Shown here piece after piece: positions 24,289-31,486 of a stretch of 31,486 nucleotides of DNA (positions are counted from its first letter, which is position 1; each line of letters starts with the position of its first letter). The stretch comes from CAZJDV01 sp964544865 (GTDB lineage: Bacteria > Chloroflexota > Dehalococcoidia > Lucifugimonadales > CAJWER01): positions 1 to 31,486 of the forward strand of contig CAZJDV010000022.1 of the NCBI GenBank assembly GCA_964544865.1. The letters run 5' to 3'. A program made the position numbers and the translations under genes. Under the pieces are notes generated by a model that searched no databases, had not been told where the DNA came from, and worked only from the letters and a program-made list of their open reading frames with translations.

Positions 24289-24457
24289 CCTTGCGCTTGA
24301 TGTCCCGCCACCACACCCAGTCGCCCGTGCGAAGCTCTTCCGTCGTCAGATCCTCTGGCTCTTTCGTTAGCACTACCATCAAGTCCCGCACCTCGTCTAG
24401 CCTCTCTTCCGGAAGGGACTTGAGTAGTCTGCGTAGTTCCTCTCTCGTTGCGCTCAT
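24281..24457 (-). CDS. Antitoxin of a RelBE/ParDE-type module
   Basis: A 58-residue protein from the ATG at 24457, with GGGAGGAGT immediately upstream. The N-terminal part is helical (REELRRLLKSLPEERLDEVR) and the C-terminal tail TGDWVWWRDIKRKDV resembles the toxin-wrapping tails of small antitoxins. Its position directly before an overlapping RelE-like gene supports the role. No clear ribbon-helix-helix DNA-binding domain is visible at this length. It begins only 12 bases after the pheT stop and may be carried on the pheST transcript. With the toxin broken, it is probably a relic or is kept to neutralise other toxins. Confidence 0.72.
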   Translation of the reverse strand: MSATREELRRLLKSLPEERLDEVRDLMVVLTKEPEDLTTEELRTGDWVWWRDIKRKDV

Positions 24458-24469
24458 ACTCCTCCCGCC

Positions 24470-26905
24470 TCACTCACGCAACTCCGCGCCAAGCTCGCGC
24501 TGTAGCTGGCGCAGTATGTCGCCTTGCGCGCGGTCCACGAGATCGGCCGTCAGCGTGGACCTGTCCGATTGGAACACCACCCGGTAGGCGACGGACTTCT
24601 TACCGTCGGGCACGCCCTCGCCGGTATAGAGGTCGAAGGGGCTGCTGTCCTTGACCAGCTTGTGGTGCCGGATGATCGTCTGAATACGGCTGGAGGGCAC
24701 GTCCGCGTCGACGACGAGTGCGAGGTCGCGCTCCGACTCCGGGAACTTGCTGGTAACGGCATAGACGGCGGAGATCCCTTTCATCGCCTGGTGGAGCGAC
24801 TCCAGGTCGATCTCGAACATCGCCAGGGTGGCCTCGCCCAGGTCGAAGCGCTCCAGGACACGGGGGTGTATCTCGCCGACCACCCCGAAAGGCTTGCCCT
24901 TGCAGACCAGTCGCGCCGTCTTGCCGGGGTGCATGATGGGATCATCCGATGGCTCGTACGCGGTCGTGGCGCCGATCTGCTCAAACACCCCCTCCAGCAC
25001 CCCCTTGGCATCGAAAAAATCCATGCCGGCCTGCGCGGCCAGCCACGAGGCGGAGAATCGGGGGCCCGACAGGACGCCAACGATGGTCTCCCTTTCGTCG
25101 GGCAGGTCCCTCTCCTTGGCCCCCTCCCGGGGCAGGTAGACGCGCCCTATCTCGAACAGCCTCATCCCTTCGGCCTGGGAGATGCGCCGGTTCGCCGCCA
25201 GCGTCCTGAGCACGCTGCCCCGCAGGCTGGTCCTGAGGAGCCCCATCTCGCTGCTCATGGGATTGGCGATGCGCAGCGGCTCCTCGACGCCGTCAAGCGC
25301 TCCCACGCCGTCGAGGGTATCACGGTCCGTCAGTGAATATGTGATGACCTCTTGCATGCCCGAGGCCGCCAGGATGTCCCGTATGCGCTCCCTCAGCGCC
25401 CTCAGCGGCTGGGGCTCGTGATGCGGCGCCGGCGTGGACATCATGGCGACGGGGATGCTGTCGTAGCCGGCTATCCGGGCGACCTCCTCCACCACATCGT
25501 CCTCCATGGCGATGTCGGAGCGCCAGTAAGGTACTTCCATCAGCAACGCGTCCCTCTCCGCCTCCTCCGCATCGCTCCGCCGAAAGCCCAGCGAACCAAG
25601 CAACTTCTCCACCTCGTCAATCGCCATCTCGGCGCCGAGGGACTGCTTGATGCGCGCCGCCGTTATCTTGACGGTGGGCGGGTCCTTGCGGTCGGGGTAC
25701 TCGTCGACGATTCCCCTGGCCGCGGCCCCCCCCGCTATCTCCAGGACGAGGCCGATGGCTCGCCTTAGGGCGCGGGGGGCGAGCTCGGCCCGGATGCCTC
25801 GCTCGAAGCGGTACGAAGCGTCGGTGCCGCTGCCGATGGCCTTCCTCGTGCGGTGCGTGTTCGCGGGGTCGAAGTTGGCCGACTCCAGCAGGATGGAGGA
25901 CGTGCTGTCCGTGACGCCGCTGTGCACGCCGCCGATGACCCCGGCCAGCGCGATGACGCCGCCGGAGTCCGCGATGGCGAGCATCGGGGGTCGAAGGTCG
26001 TGGGTCTCGTCGTCCAGGGTGGCCAGCCTCTCGCCGCCCCGGGCCGCCCTCACGACGATCTTGCCGTCCTTCAAAGTTTCGAGGTCGAAGGCGTGCATAG
26101 GCTGCCCGTACTCGAGCATCACGTAGTTGGTGATATCGACGATGTTGTTGATCGAGCGCAGCCCCGCCTTGCTTAGGGCCTTCTTCAGCCAGCCGGGTGA
26201 CGGTCCCACCGCCACGCCTGTTACGAGCCCTGCGGTGTAGCGGGGACACAGGGCGGGGTCGGCTATCTCGACCGTGACCCGCTCCTCGATGGGCGGGCCG
26301 TCCTCCGCATAGCTCAGCTCCGGCTCGGTGACCGCCTCGCCGGTGACGGCCGCAACCTCGTGCGCCACGCCCAGGATAGAGTTGCAGTCGGGCCGGTTGG
26401 GGGTCACGTCGGCGTCGAGCACGGCGTCGCCGAGATAGTCCGCCAGCGGCGCACCGATGGGCGCGTCTTCGTCAAGAACCAGGATACCTTCATGGTCGTC
26501 GCTCAGCCCCAGTTCCATCTCCGAGCACACCATCCCCACCGACACGACCCCCCTGATCTTCGACGCCTTGAGCGGCTCGATCTTGCCGCTGCGGTTGCTT
26601 AGCAGGCTCGCGCCCTCCCTGGCGAACGCGATTTTTTGACCCGCCACCACGTTGGGCGCGCCGCAGACGACGGTGGAGGTCTCGCCGCCGCCCAGGTCCA
26701 CGGTGGGAAGGGTCAGCCGGTCGGCGTTGGGGTGCGGGTCGACCTTCACTACGTGGCCCACCAGTACCTTGTCCCGCCCCCAATGCGCGCCGGCCTCCTC
26801 GACACCAACGATCTCCGTGCCGGCCATGGTCAGCCGGTGCGCCAGCTCCCGCGGCGCCACCGAGACCGGGACGTACTTCTTCAGCCAGGATATGGGTATT
26901 AGCAT
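24470..26905 (-). CDS. pheT: Phenylalanyl-tRNA synthetase beta subunit
   Basis: The large non-catalytic subunit of the (alpha-beta)2 PheRS, 811 residues and uninterrupted. Order of domains: the N-terminal segment MLIPISWLKKYV, the EMAP-like tRNA-binding OB domain (about 40-155; VVKVDPHPNADRL), the B3/B4 editing domain (about 210-370; NNIVDITNYVMLEYGQPMHA, FDLETL), B5 (about 400-475), the catalytic-like core (about 480-690; LRTSLRGSVLRTLAANRR), and the C-terminal anticodon-binding ferredoxin fold (about 715-811; SKFPESERDLALVVD). AAGGGA precedes the ATG at 26905. It follows pheS after 105 bases. Confidence 0.97.
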   Translation of the reverse strand: MLIPISWLKKYVPVSVAPRELAHRLTMAGTEIVGVEEAGAHWGRDKVLVGHVVKVDPHPNADRLTLPTVDLGGGETSTVVCGAPNVVAGQKIAFAREGASLLSNRSGKIEPLKASKIRGVVSVGMVCSEMELGLSDDHEGILVLDEDAPIGAPLADYLGDAVLDADVTPNRPDCNSILGVAHEVAAVTGEAVTEPELSYAEDGPPIEERVTVEIADPALCPRYTAGLVTGVAVGPSPGWLKKALSKAGLRSINNIVDITNYVMLEYGQPMHAFDLETLKDGKIVVRAARGGERLATLDDETHDLRPPMLAIADSGGVIALAGVIGGVHSGVTDSTSSILLESANFDPANTHRTRKAIGSGTDASYRFERGIRAELAPRALRRAIGLVLEIAGGAAARGIVDEYPDRKDPPTVKITAARIKQSLGAEMAIDEVEKLLGSLGFRRSDAEEAERDALLMEVPYWRSDIAMEDDVVEEVARIAGYDSIPVAMMSTPAPHHEPQPLRALRERIRDILAASGMQEVITYSLTDRDTLDGVGALDGVEEPLRIANPMSSEMGLLRTSLRGSVLRTLAANRRISQAEGMRLFEIGRVYLPREGAKERDLPDERETIVGVLSGPRFSASWLAAQAGMDFFDAKGVLEGVFEQIGATTAYEPSDDPIMHPGKTARLVCKGKPFGVVGEIHPRVLERFDLGEATLAMFEIDLESLHQAMKGISAVYAVTSKFPESERDLALVVDADVPSSRIQTIIRHHKLVKDSSPFDLYTGEGVPDGKKSVAYRVVFQSDRSTLTADLVDRAQGDILRQLQRELGAELRE

Positions 26906-27010
26906 GAAATCCCTTATTGCCTTGGGGAGCTTTGGTGCCGACCCGGGTTGCGGGGGTGGTGAAGTCCCCTCCGGCCCGCCCTTGGCCCCGCTACGGTCCT
27001 GTGGCCCAAG

Positions 27011-28066
27011 CTAGAACTGCCTCAGGAAGCGTAGATCGTTTGCGTAGAACAAACGCACGTCGTCGATGCCGTGCTGCAGCATGCAGATGCGCTCCACGCC
27101 CATGCCGAACGCGAAACCGGTGTACTTTCGCGAGTCGTAGCCCACGCCCTCCAGCACGTTGGGATGCACCATGCCCGCCCCCAGGATCTCGATCCAGCCC
27201 GTGTCCCCGCAGATGCGGCACCCGTCGCCGCCGCACTTGAAGCAGTCGATGGACATGTCCGCCCCCGGCTCCACGAAGGGGAAGAAGTCGCAGCGGAATC
27301 TGACCTTGCGCTCCTCACCGAAGATGAGGCGGGCGAACTCGTACAGGGCGCCCTTGAGATGGGCAAAGGTGATCCCCTCGTCAACCGCCAGCCCCTCGAC
27401 CTGCTGGAAGTGCCATTCGTGGGTCGCGTCCGTGGCCTCGTACCGGTAACACTTCCCCGGCACGATGACGCGCACCGGCGGCTCGGCCTTCTCCATTATC
27501 CGGGCCTGCATCGGCGAGGTGTGGGTGCGTAGCAGCATGGACCGCTCGCCGCGGTCGTTGGTCTGGTCGATCCAGAAGGTGTCCCACATGTCTCGGGCGG
27601 GATGGTCCTTGGGAATGTTGAGCATGTCGAAGTTGTAGCGGTCCCACTCGACCTCCGGCCCCTCCTCGACACTGAACCCCATGGAGACGAAGGCGTCCTC
27701 GATTTCGCGATGCGTCTGAGTGATCGGGTGGAGCCTGCCTTGGGGCGACGGCCAGCCGGGGAGGGTGACGTCGATGCTCTCCCGTTCGAGCCAGCTCGAC
27801 AGCCGGGCCGTCTTGATCTCGGCCAAGCGCTGCTCTAGGCCTTTCTGAAGAAGCGACTTCGCGGCGTTGGCCGCGGCGCCCACCGCGCGCCTTTCGCCCG
27901 GGTCGATAGCGCCCAGGCCCCGAAGGACCTGAGTCAGGCGGCCGCTCCGACCCAGATAGGCGATCCTCCAGCCCTCCAGCGTCTCCTCGTCGGAGGCGTC
28001 CGACAGCTCGCCGAGGGCGCCTACCTTCACCTCTTCCACAATCTCGACGCTGGACCCATCACTCAT
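27011..28066 (-). CDS. pheS: Phenylalanyl-tRNA synthetase alpha subunit
   Basis: The catalytic class II subunit, 351 residues. An N-terminal coiled-coil region (about 1-90; GRSGRLTQVLRGLGAIDPGE, then ANAAKSLLQKGLEQRL) is followed by the catalytic domain. Conserved segments are HPITQTHREIEDAFVSMGF, NIPKDHPARDMWDTFWI, LLRTHTSPMQAR, HEWHFQQVEGL (motif 2) and GFAFGMGVERI (motif 3). A CFKCGGDGCRICG insert near 280 could bind zinc, as in some bacterial PheS proteins. GAGGTGG precedes the ATG at 28066. A near-consensus promoter lies 40 bases upstream. Confidence 0.97.
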   Translation of the reverse strand: MSDGSSVEIVEEVKVGALGELSDASDEETLEGWRIAYLGRSGRLTQVLRGLGAIDPGERRAVGAAANAAKSLLQKGLEQRLAEIKTARLSSWLERESIDVTLPGWPSPQGRLHPITQTHREIEDAFVSMGFSVEEGPEVEWDRYNFDMLNIPKDHPARDMWDTFWIDQTNDRGERSMLLRTHTSPMQARIMEKAEPPVRVIVPGKCYRYEATDATHEWHFQQVEGLAVDEGITFAHLKGALYEFARLIFGEERKVRFRCDFFPFVEPGADMSIDCFKCGGDGCRICGDTGWIEILGAGMVHPNVLEGVGYDSRKYTGFAFGMGVERICMLQHGIDDVRLFYANDLRFLRQF

Positions 28067-28107
28067 CTGCCACCTCGAAGACTCACAAACACGGATAGGT
28101 ACGCCAC

Positions 28108-28136
28108 ATTATAGGAAGCCCGTGGAGAGGGGTCAA
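28108..28136 (-). promoter_or_regulatory. Promoter of pheST
   Basis: On the minus strand, TTGACC (28136-28131) and the perfect TATAAT (28113-28108) are 17 bases apart. The leader to the pheS ATG is only about 35 bases, too short for a T-box or a leader-peptide attenuator. Confidence 0.8.
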
Positions 28137-28210
28137 GGACGGCATGCACCTCGACACGCTGCCAGGGAACTGATCTCTCGCTCCGGCATCCCCTTGGGGC
28201 CGAGCCCGTC

Positions 28211-28600
28211 TCACATCCACTCCCGTCGCCAGATAGAGCTGGTGTACGCCGGCCGAAACCCCAGTGACAAGTAGAACGGCATTGTGGTCCCAACCCAGGC
28301 AACCGTGGCGCCCATTTCGCCGCAACGCCTGATTCCCCCCATCACCGCCGCACGGCCCAATCCCATGCGACGGTAGTCAGAGTCGGTGGCTACGGGCTCG
28401 ACGTATCCGATCGAATGTACGGGCTCGTACCACATGCCGCAATAGGACACGAATTCGCCATCGAGCGCCTCCACGAAGACGTTCAGGTCCTTCCAGTAGT
28501 TGGGAGCCGACTGAATGAATTCCTGATCCGAATGCCCGTCGTCCGGCGGCCTTCCGCCATGGATGAATCCTCTCCATAGGACGCGTGCCAACCTGCCCAA
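28211..28600 (-). CDS. C-terminal half of a tandem GNAT acetyltransferase (frameshifted)
   Basis: This open frame carries the second GNAT domain: LNVFVEALDGEFVSYCGMWY, EPVATDSDYRRMGLGRAAVM (the acetyl-CoA-binding R-R-x-G-L-G-R-A motif) and MPFYLSLGFRPAYTSSIWRR. Its formal start at 28600 is a TTG in the middle of a sequence that is sensible further upstream in the same frame (PLPPGSRLRSLAEDNDLGRL). That upstream part joins the first GNAT half after a one-base shift at about 28675-28683. The pair therefore belongs to one protein of about 300 residues; this half has no ribosome binding site of its own. The substrate is unknown. Confidence 0.75.
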   Translation of the reverse strand: MGRLARVLWRGFIHGGRPPDDGHSDQEFIQSAPNYWKDLNVFVEALDGEFVSYCGMWYEPVHSIGYVEPVATDSDYRRMGLGRAAVMGGIRRCGEMGATVAWVGTTMPFYLSLGFRPAYTSSIWRREWM

Positions 28601-28653
28601 GTCGTTATCCTCGGCCAGGCTCCTCAGCCGGGAGCCTGGGGGTAACGGGGCCG

Positions 28654-29100
28654 CTAGGCGCGGCGCTGCAATTGGCAGTTGGACATCGGGTCGCTCCTGT
28701 CGCCTCTCATATATCCCATCTCAGAGGCCACGTACTGGAAGTCACCGTCGTCATCGTTGATGTAGACGCTTAGGCGGTGGAGGCCGCCACTTGTTGTCCG
28801 CAGGTGCGCCTCGGCAAACTTCAGCATCTCTCTAGTGAGGATCCCGTACTCAGGGTCAATCTCGACGTAGACAGTCCCCAAGTCGTGCTCCGGGAGGATG
28901 ACACCGACGATCCCTAGCGGCGTCTCCCAGATGCCGATTAGGCCCAGGTCGATTCCTCGGAAATTAGGGTGATAGTGCATGTACTCCCAACGTGGTTGTA
29001 CCCAGTTGACGTGCCCTCCACCCGTACGATAGGTCCGTATGAGGAAGTCGCTGATTCGCTTCCAGTCGCCCGTGTTCTCGTATCTCCTGGCTGCCGCCAT
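28654..29100 (-). CDS. N-terminal half of a tandem GNAT acetyltransferase (frameshifted)
   Basis: The first GNAT-like domain of the broken protein, 148 codons from the ATG at 29100. Characteristic stretches are YENTGDWKRISDFLIRTYRT, NWVQPRWEYMHYHPNFRGID, LGLIGIWETPLGIVGVILPE and GILTREMLKFAEAHL. It lacks the R/Q-x-x-G-x-G/A motif, as usual for the non-catalytic first domain of tandem GNATs. After PMS the frame runs into NCQLQRRA and a stop, whereas the next frame continues QLPIAAPRLAAPLPPGSRLR into the second domain. A one-base indel near 28680 is therefore inferred. The ribosome binding site is weak. Confidence 0.75.
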   Translation of the reverse strand: MAAARRYENTGDWKRISDFLIRTYRTGGGHVNWVQPRWEYMHYHPNFRGIDLGLIGIWETPLGIVGVILPEHDLGTVYVEIDPEYGILTREMLKFAEAHLRTTSGGLHRLSVYINDDDGDFQYVASEMGYMRGDRSDPMSNCQLQRRA

Positions 29101-29411
29101 CTTGTTCTCTCATCTACTGGCGATGTCCCGCGTCAACGGTGGCCAACGCTCCGTTCGCCCGTAGGGCGGCGCTACAGAGACCCCCGAAGCTCCTCCAAAA
29201 TCCGGATCCAACACGAATCCACAGAATTCTGTCGCGGCCAGCATCGCAGTCGCTCATCACGTAGTCTGATCGGCTAACTCGTCCAACGGACCCGGGCAAG
29301 ACTCTATGAGGTCTGGGAATCTGAGCCTCAGCAAGAGTCGCGTGGATGAGACTGGTTCAAGTACAGAGCCCCTGGCAAGAAGAAGGAAGAAGCGAGGCGA
29401 TATGCCCGTGG
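29101..29411. other. Intergenic region with no recognisable gene
   Basis: About 310 bases between the tandem-GNAT gene and the DUF1697 remnant, both on the minus strand. No frame shows a known domain, and I found no strong hairpin followed by a T-run. Confidence 0.5.
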
Positions 29412-29954
29412 TCATTCGAGTTCATTCGCCATCTCCAGGACCTTGGAAACGGTGCGCCAGTTTCGAGCGGTGGCATCGACTCCGAGCAGCCGCTCGACCC
29501 GGGAGGCCAACCTGGAACGACCTATGCCGTCGGGGGCGTTCAGGTGGAACGCGTTGCCCGCGAGTACGAATGACTCGCTCACGGCCTTAAGTGTATTCAG
29601 GGATTCGATATCCGAACTCCGGGGCGGTCTGGACAGAAAGAACGGGTGCAGGGTGCTCGGGTTCTCTTCCGCCCGCGTAAACGGGTTCGACGCAATCGCC
29701 TGTTTGAACTCATTTTCGCTCAACACGAGTACGCGGGACTCCACGCCGCGAACCTCGGCCAGGGCGGATTCGATTGTGGTTCCCATTTCGACCGCGCTCT
29801 ACTCTCCTCTCTTGAATACGGCATTGCCGCTCTGAAGGTAGGTCCTAGTCCCAACACATCCAATCCCGTCAAGCAGTGCGGCAAGGCCCTTCATTTTCAA
29901 GACGTTCCTGCCGCCGACGTTGATTCCCCGCAGGAGCGCGATCCACGTGTTCAT
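29412..29954 (-). pseudogene. DUF1697 protein interrupted by an in-frame TAG at codon 52
   Basis: From an ATG at 29954 the frame reads MNTWIALLRGINVGGRNVLK, MKGLAALLDGIG, TRTYLQSGNAVFKRGE and then a TAG at 29801-29799. In the same frame it continues with EMGTTIESALAEVRGVESRV, IASNPFTRAEENPSTLHPFF, NAPDGIGRSRLASRVERLLG and VDATARNWRTVSKVLEMANE. These are the start, middle and end of a DUF1697 protein of about 180 residues, with only the stop out of place. The part after the stop could be translated from the ATG at 29786 (124 codons) but would lack the first conserved half. The family has no established function. Confidence 0.82.
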
Positions 29955-29999
29955 GCGTTATCCATCATTCGGAATTCCGCTTGTCTGGAAAATCCGGTG

Positions 30000-31157
30000 T
30001 CAAGACACCGCCCGCATAATGTTGTACATGTGCAGATACAGCTTGAACGCCTCCTTGGCGTATTCGATGGGGCCTATTGAGTCCGACTCGTCCATGTGTA
30101 CCTGGATCTGCGCCTGGAAGAGGGAGAACTCGGTGAAGTAGGTGTCTCCAGCCTCGCCCAGGGCCTGCGCCAGCCGGCGGGACTCCTCCGACGGCACCAG
30201 GCGGTCGGCCCGGTCGTGCATGATGAGCATCCGCGCCTTGAGGTCGCCGATGTTGGTCTTCGGCGATATGGACCGGAAGAACTCCACCGTTCTCGGGGAA
30301 AGCTGCTCCATCACCGAGTCGACCTCCTCGGGCGTAACCCCTTTCAGCAGCAGGTAGACCGCCAGGGCGCTGGGAGACAGCGAGCTGGTCTCGTCCTCCG
30401 CCGCCTTGTCGTCCCCATAGAAGATACGCTCCAGTAGCTCTTTGTCCGCCGCCTCGGTGACGCCGTCGATCAGGTGGTATTGAAACACTCGGCGGGTGAG
30501 CTTGTCGGGCCGCCAGGGGGCCACGTAGTCCTCGCCAAACCGGCTGTTGGTTGCAATCGCCCGGGCCAGGTCCGCGGCGTCGTAGTACCCCGCGAAGAAA
30601 TTGACGAACCTGACCTTGTCCCGGATGCGAACGTCCTGCGCGGCGACGGACGCCATGGACGCCCCCACGCATATGCCGCCCATCCCAACCCTCTCGGGGT
30701 CCACCGCGTCGAGGGTCCGCAGGTGCTGGAAAGCCCGGACCAGTACGTCGACATCGGCGGGAGCGATCCGCTGCTCGATCTGGGTCTCCGACCAAGGGAC
30801 CATCACGACCATGCCCGCGCGGGCAAGGCCCTCTCCCAGGGCCACTAAGCGGGGGTCGTAGCGCCCTCCCGGCACTACCCCCTGGAAGAACACCACAGCG
30901 CTGTGCCTGCCGTCCGTACCGGGCAGGTACAGGTCCGCGAGGCCCTCGCTGGTGACCGTGGGGAAGCGTATCTGCTTGAGCGTCGGGTCTGGTGTGACCC
31001 ACTCCTGGGGCTTCAGGGGTATCGCCGGCAGGACCTGGGGGATGAAAAGCGCCGCCCGGATCGCGGCCTTGCCCTGCGGGGTGAACGTCGCCAGCAACAC
31101 CACCGCAACTCCCACAGCGACCAGTACGACGAGAAACCTACGCAGCAGCCTCTTCAT
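30000..31157 (-). CDS. Membrane-anchored dienelactone-hydrolase-like alpha/beta hydrolase
   Basis: A 385-residue hydrolase. It begins with basic residues and one membrane segment (MKRLLRRFLVVLVAVGVAVV), probably an uncleaved anchor with the enzyme outside. The fold shows LADLYLPGTDGRHSAVVFFQ and the nucleophile elbow GGICVGA with Cys163, a G-x-C-x-G typical of dienelactone hydrolases. A likely acid lies in HDRADRLV (Asp318) and the His in QVHMDE (His354). The region between about 190 and 300 is a long helical insertion (lid-like). GGGGGAT lies before the ATG at 31157; a TTG at 31178 would add seven residues. Substrate unknown. The DUF1697 remnant follows about 45 bases downstream. Confidence 0.85.
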   Translation of the reverse strand: MKRLLRRFLVVLVAVGVAVVLLATFTPQGKAAIRAALFIPQVLPAIPLKPQEWVTPDPTLKQIRFPTVTSEGLADLYLPGTDGRHSAVVFFQGVVPGGRYDPRLVALGEGLARAGMVVMVPWSETQIEQRIAPADVDVLVRAFQHLRTLDAVDPERVGMGGICVGASMASVAAQDVRIRDKVRFVNFFAGYYDAADLARAIATNSRFGEDYVAPWRPDKLTRRVFQYHLIDGVTEAADKELLERIFYGDDKAAEDETSSLSPSALAVYLLLKGVTPEEVDSVMEQLSPRTVEFFRSISPKTNIGDLKARMLIMHDRADRLVPSEESRRLAQALGEAGDTYFTEFSLFQAQIQVHMDESDSIGPIEYAKEAFKLYLHMYNIMRAVS

Positions 31158-31460
31158 CCGCAATCCCCCAAAATTCAAGCCGCGTCGGGCCCGATCACCA
31201 CACTATCCTAGACGAGGGCAAGGGTATTATTCCTACCGAATGCCGTCAAGCATCTGATCGGAACCCACATGGTTGTCTGCTGGCGGCGTGATCTGGGATT
31301 CAACGAGCCGTGGAGATGGATTTCGCTGTGTCGGCATCCCTTCCCAAATCCTCCCAAGACTATTTCCTTGTCACCTCCGATGACCCAAAGTATTCTCTCT
31401 ACCCTGGCGCGGGCTGCGTCCTATGCTCCGTTGTTGTCAATCAGCAATAGAGGGACAGTC
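31158..31460. other. Intergenic region upstream of the hydrolase gene
   Basis: About 300 bases without a recognisable gene on either strand. It separates the minus-strand hydrolase from a possible plus-strand start at 31461. No clear promoter pair was found. Confidence 0.5.
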
Positions 31461-31486
31461 ATGGAGCCGAGAAGATTTGTTGTGAT
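31461..31486 (+). CDS. Possible start of a gene cut by the window end
   Basis: An ATG at 31461, preceded by AGAGGGA about five bases upstream, opens MEPRRFVV and runs off the window. Only eight codons are visible, so no family can be named. Confidence 0.3.

Noticed and set aside
7067..29801. TAG as a recoded sense codon (three odd TAGs: Ig-like gene, NHL/VOC junction, DUF1697)
   Set aside because: Several intact genes here end in TAG, including pheS, tatC, rlmD and the MTHFR-family gene, and frameshifts and a TGA also occur, so decay explains the pattern better.
1..31486. CRISPR arrays, prophage or integrative element
   Set aside because: No regularly spaced repeats, integrase, transposase, phage structural genes or direct-repeat attachment sites were seen.

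Overview
The window is GC-rich, densely coded chromosomal DNA. Gene content points to Chloroflexota, most likely the Dehalococcoidia/SAR202 side: an F420-dependent NADP reductase, an EF-G2-type GTPase, a DUF1501/DUF1800 pair without export signals, EtfAB, a tandem-GNAT protein and small basic proteins. This placement is an inference from gene content; no rRNA or other phylogenetic marker was compared. No rRNA, tRNA, CRISPR array, phage or transposase gene was seen.

Layout. 1-700: a doubtful small membrane ORF. 0.7-4.3 kb (minus strand): AcuC/HDAC-like deacetylase, a frameshifted secreted peptidase-MA protein, npdG and a 91-residue hypothetical. 4.5-6.6 kb (+): EF-G-like GTPase. 6.6-7.8 kb (+): a broken secreted Ig-like/GFWKNH protein ending at a strong hairpin. 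7.9-10.2 kb (-): a frameshifted hypothetical, then etfB-etfA from a good sigma-70-type promoter. 10.5-12.2 kb (+): a double zinc-ribbon protein and an MTHFR-family protein. 12.3-16.4 kb (-): DUF1501, DUF1800, NHL propeller and a start-less VOC gene. 16.4-17.0 kb: intergenic DNA with a MITE-like inverted repeat. 17-18 kb (-): lipA. 18.0-21.2 kb (+): RlmD/TrmA-type methyltransferase, maf, tatB-like and tatC, the last three with overlapping or nearly overlapping junctions. 21.3-21.5 kb (-): tatA, converging on tatC across a shared terminator. 21.7 kb (+): small basic protein. 22-28 kb (-): pheS-pheT, an antitoxin/broken RelE toxin pair, moeA and a hypothetical. 28.2-31.2 kb (-): frameshifted tandem GNAT, nonsense-interrupted DUF1697, and an anchored dienelactone-hydrolase-like protein.

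How the genes work together. The clear functional units are electron transfer (EtfAB), cofactor metabolism (lipoate, molybdopterin, F420/NADPH, folate), Tat export (TatA, TatB-like, TatC) and translation (PheST, EF-G2, rRNA methylation).

The most striking feature is gene decay. Seven accessory genes are interrupted by frameshifts, in-frame stops or a lost start, while every long housekeeping gene (pheT, the EF-G gene, moeA, rlmD, pheS, lipA, etfAB) is open from end to end. That bias suggests real pseudogene formation rather than random sequencing error, although only read data can settle it.
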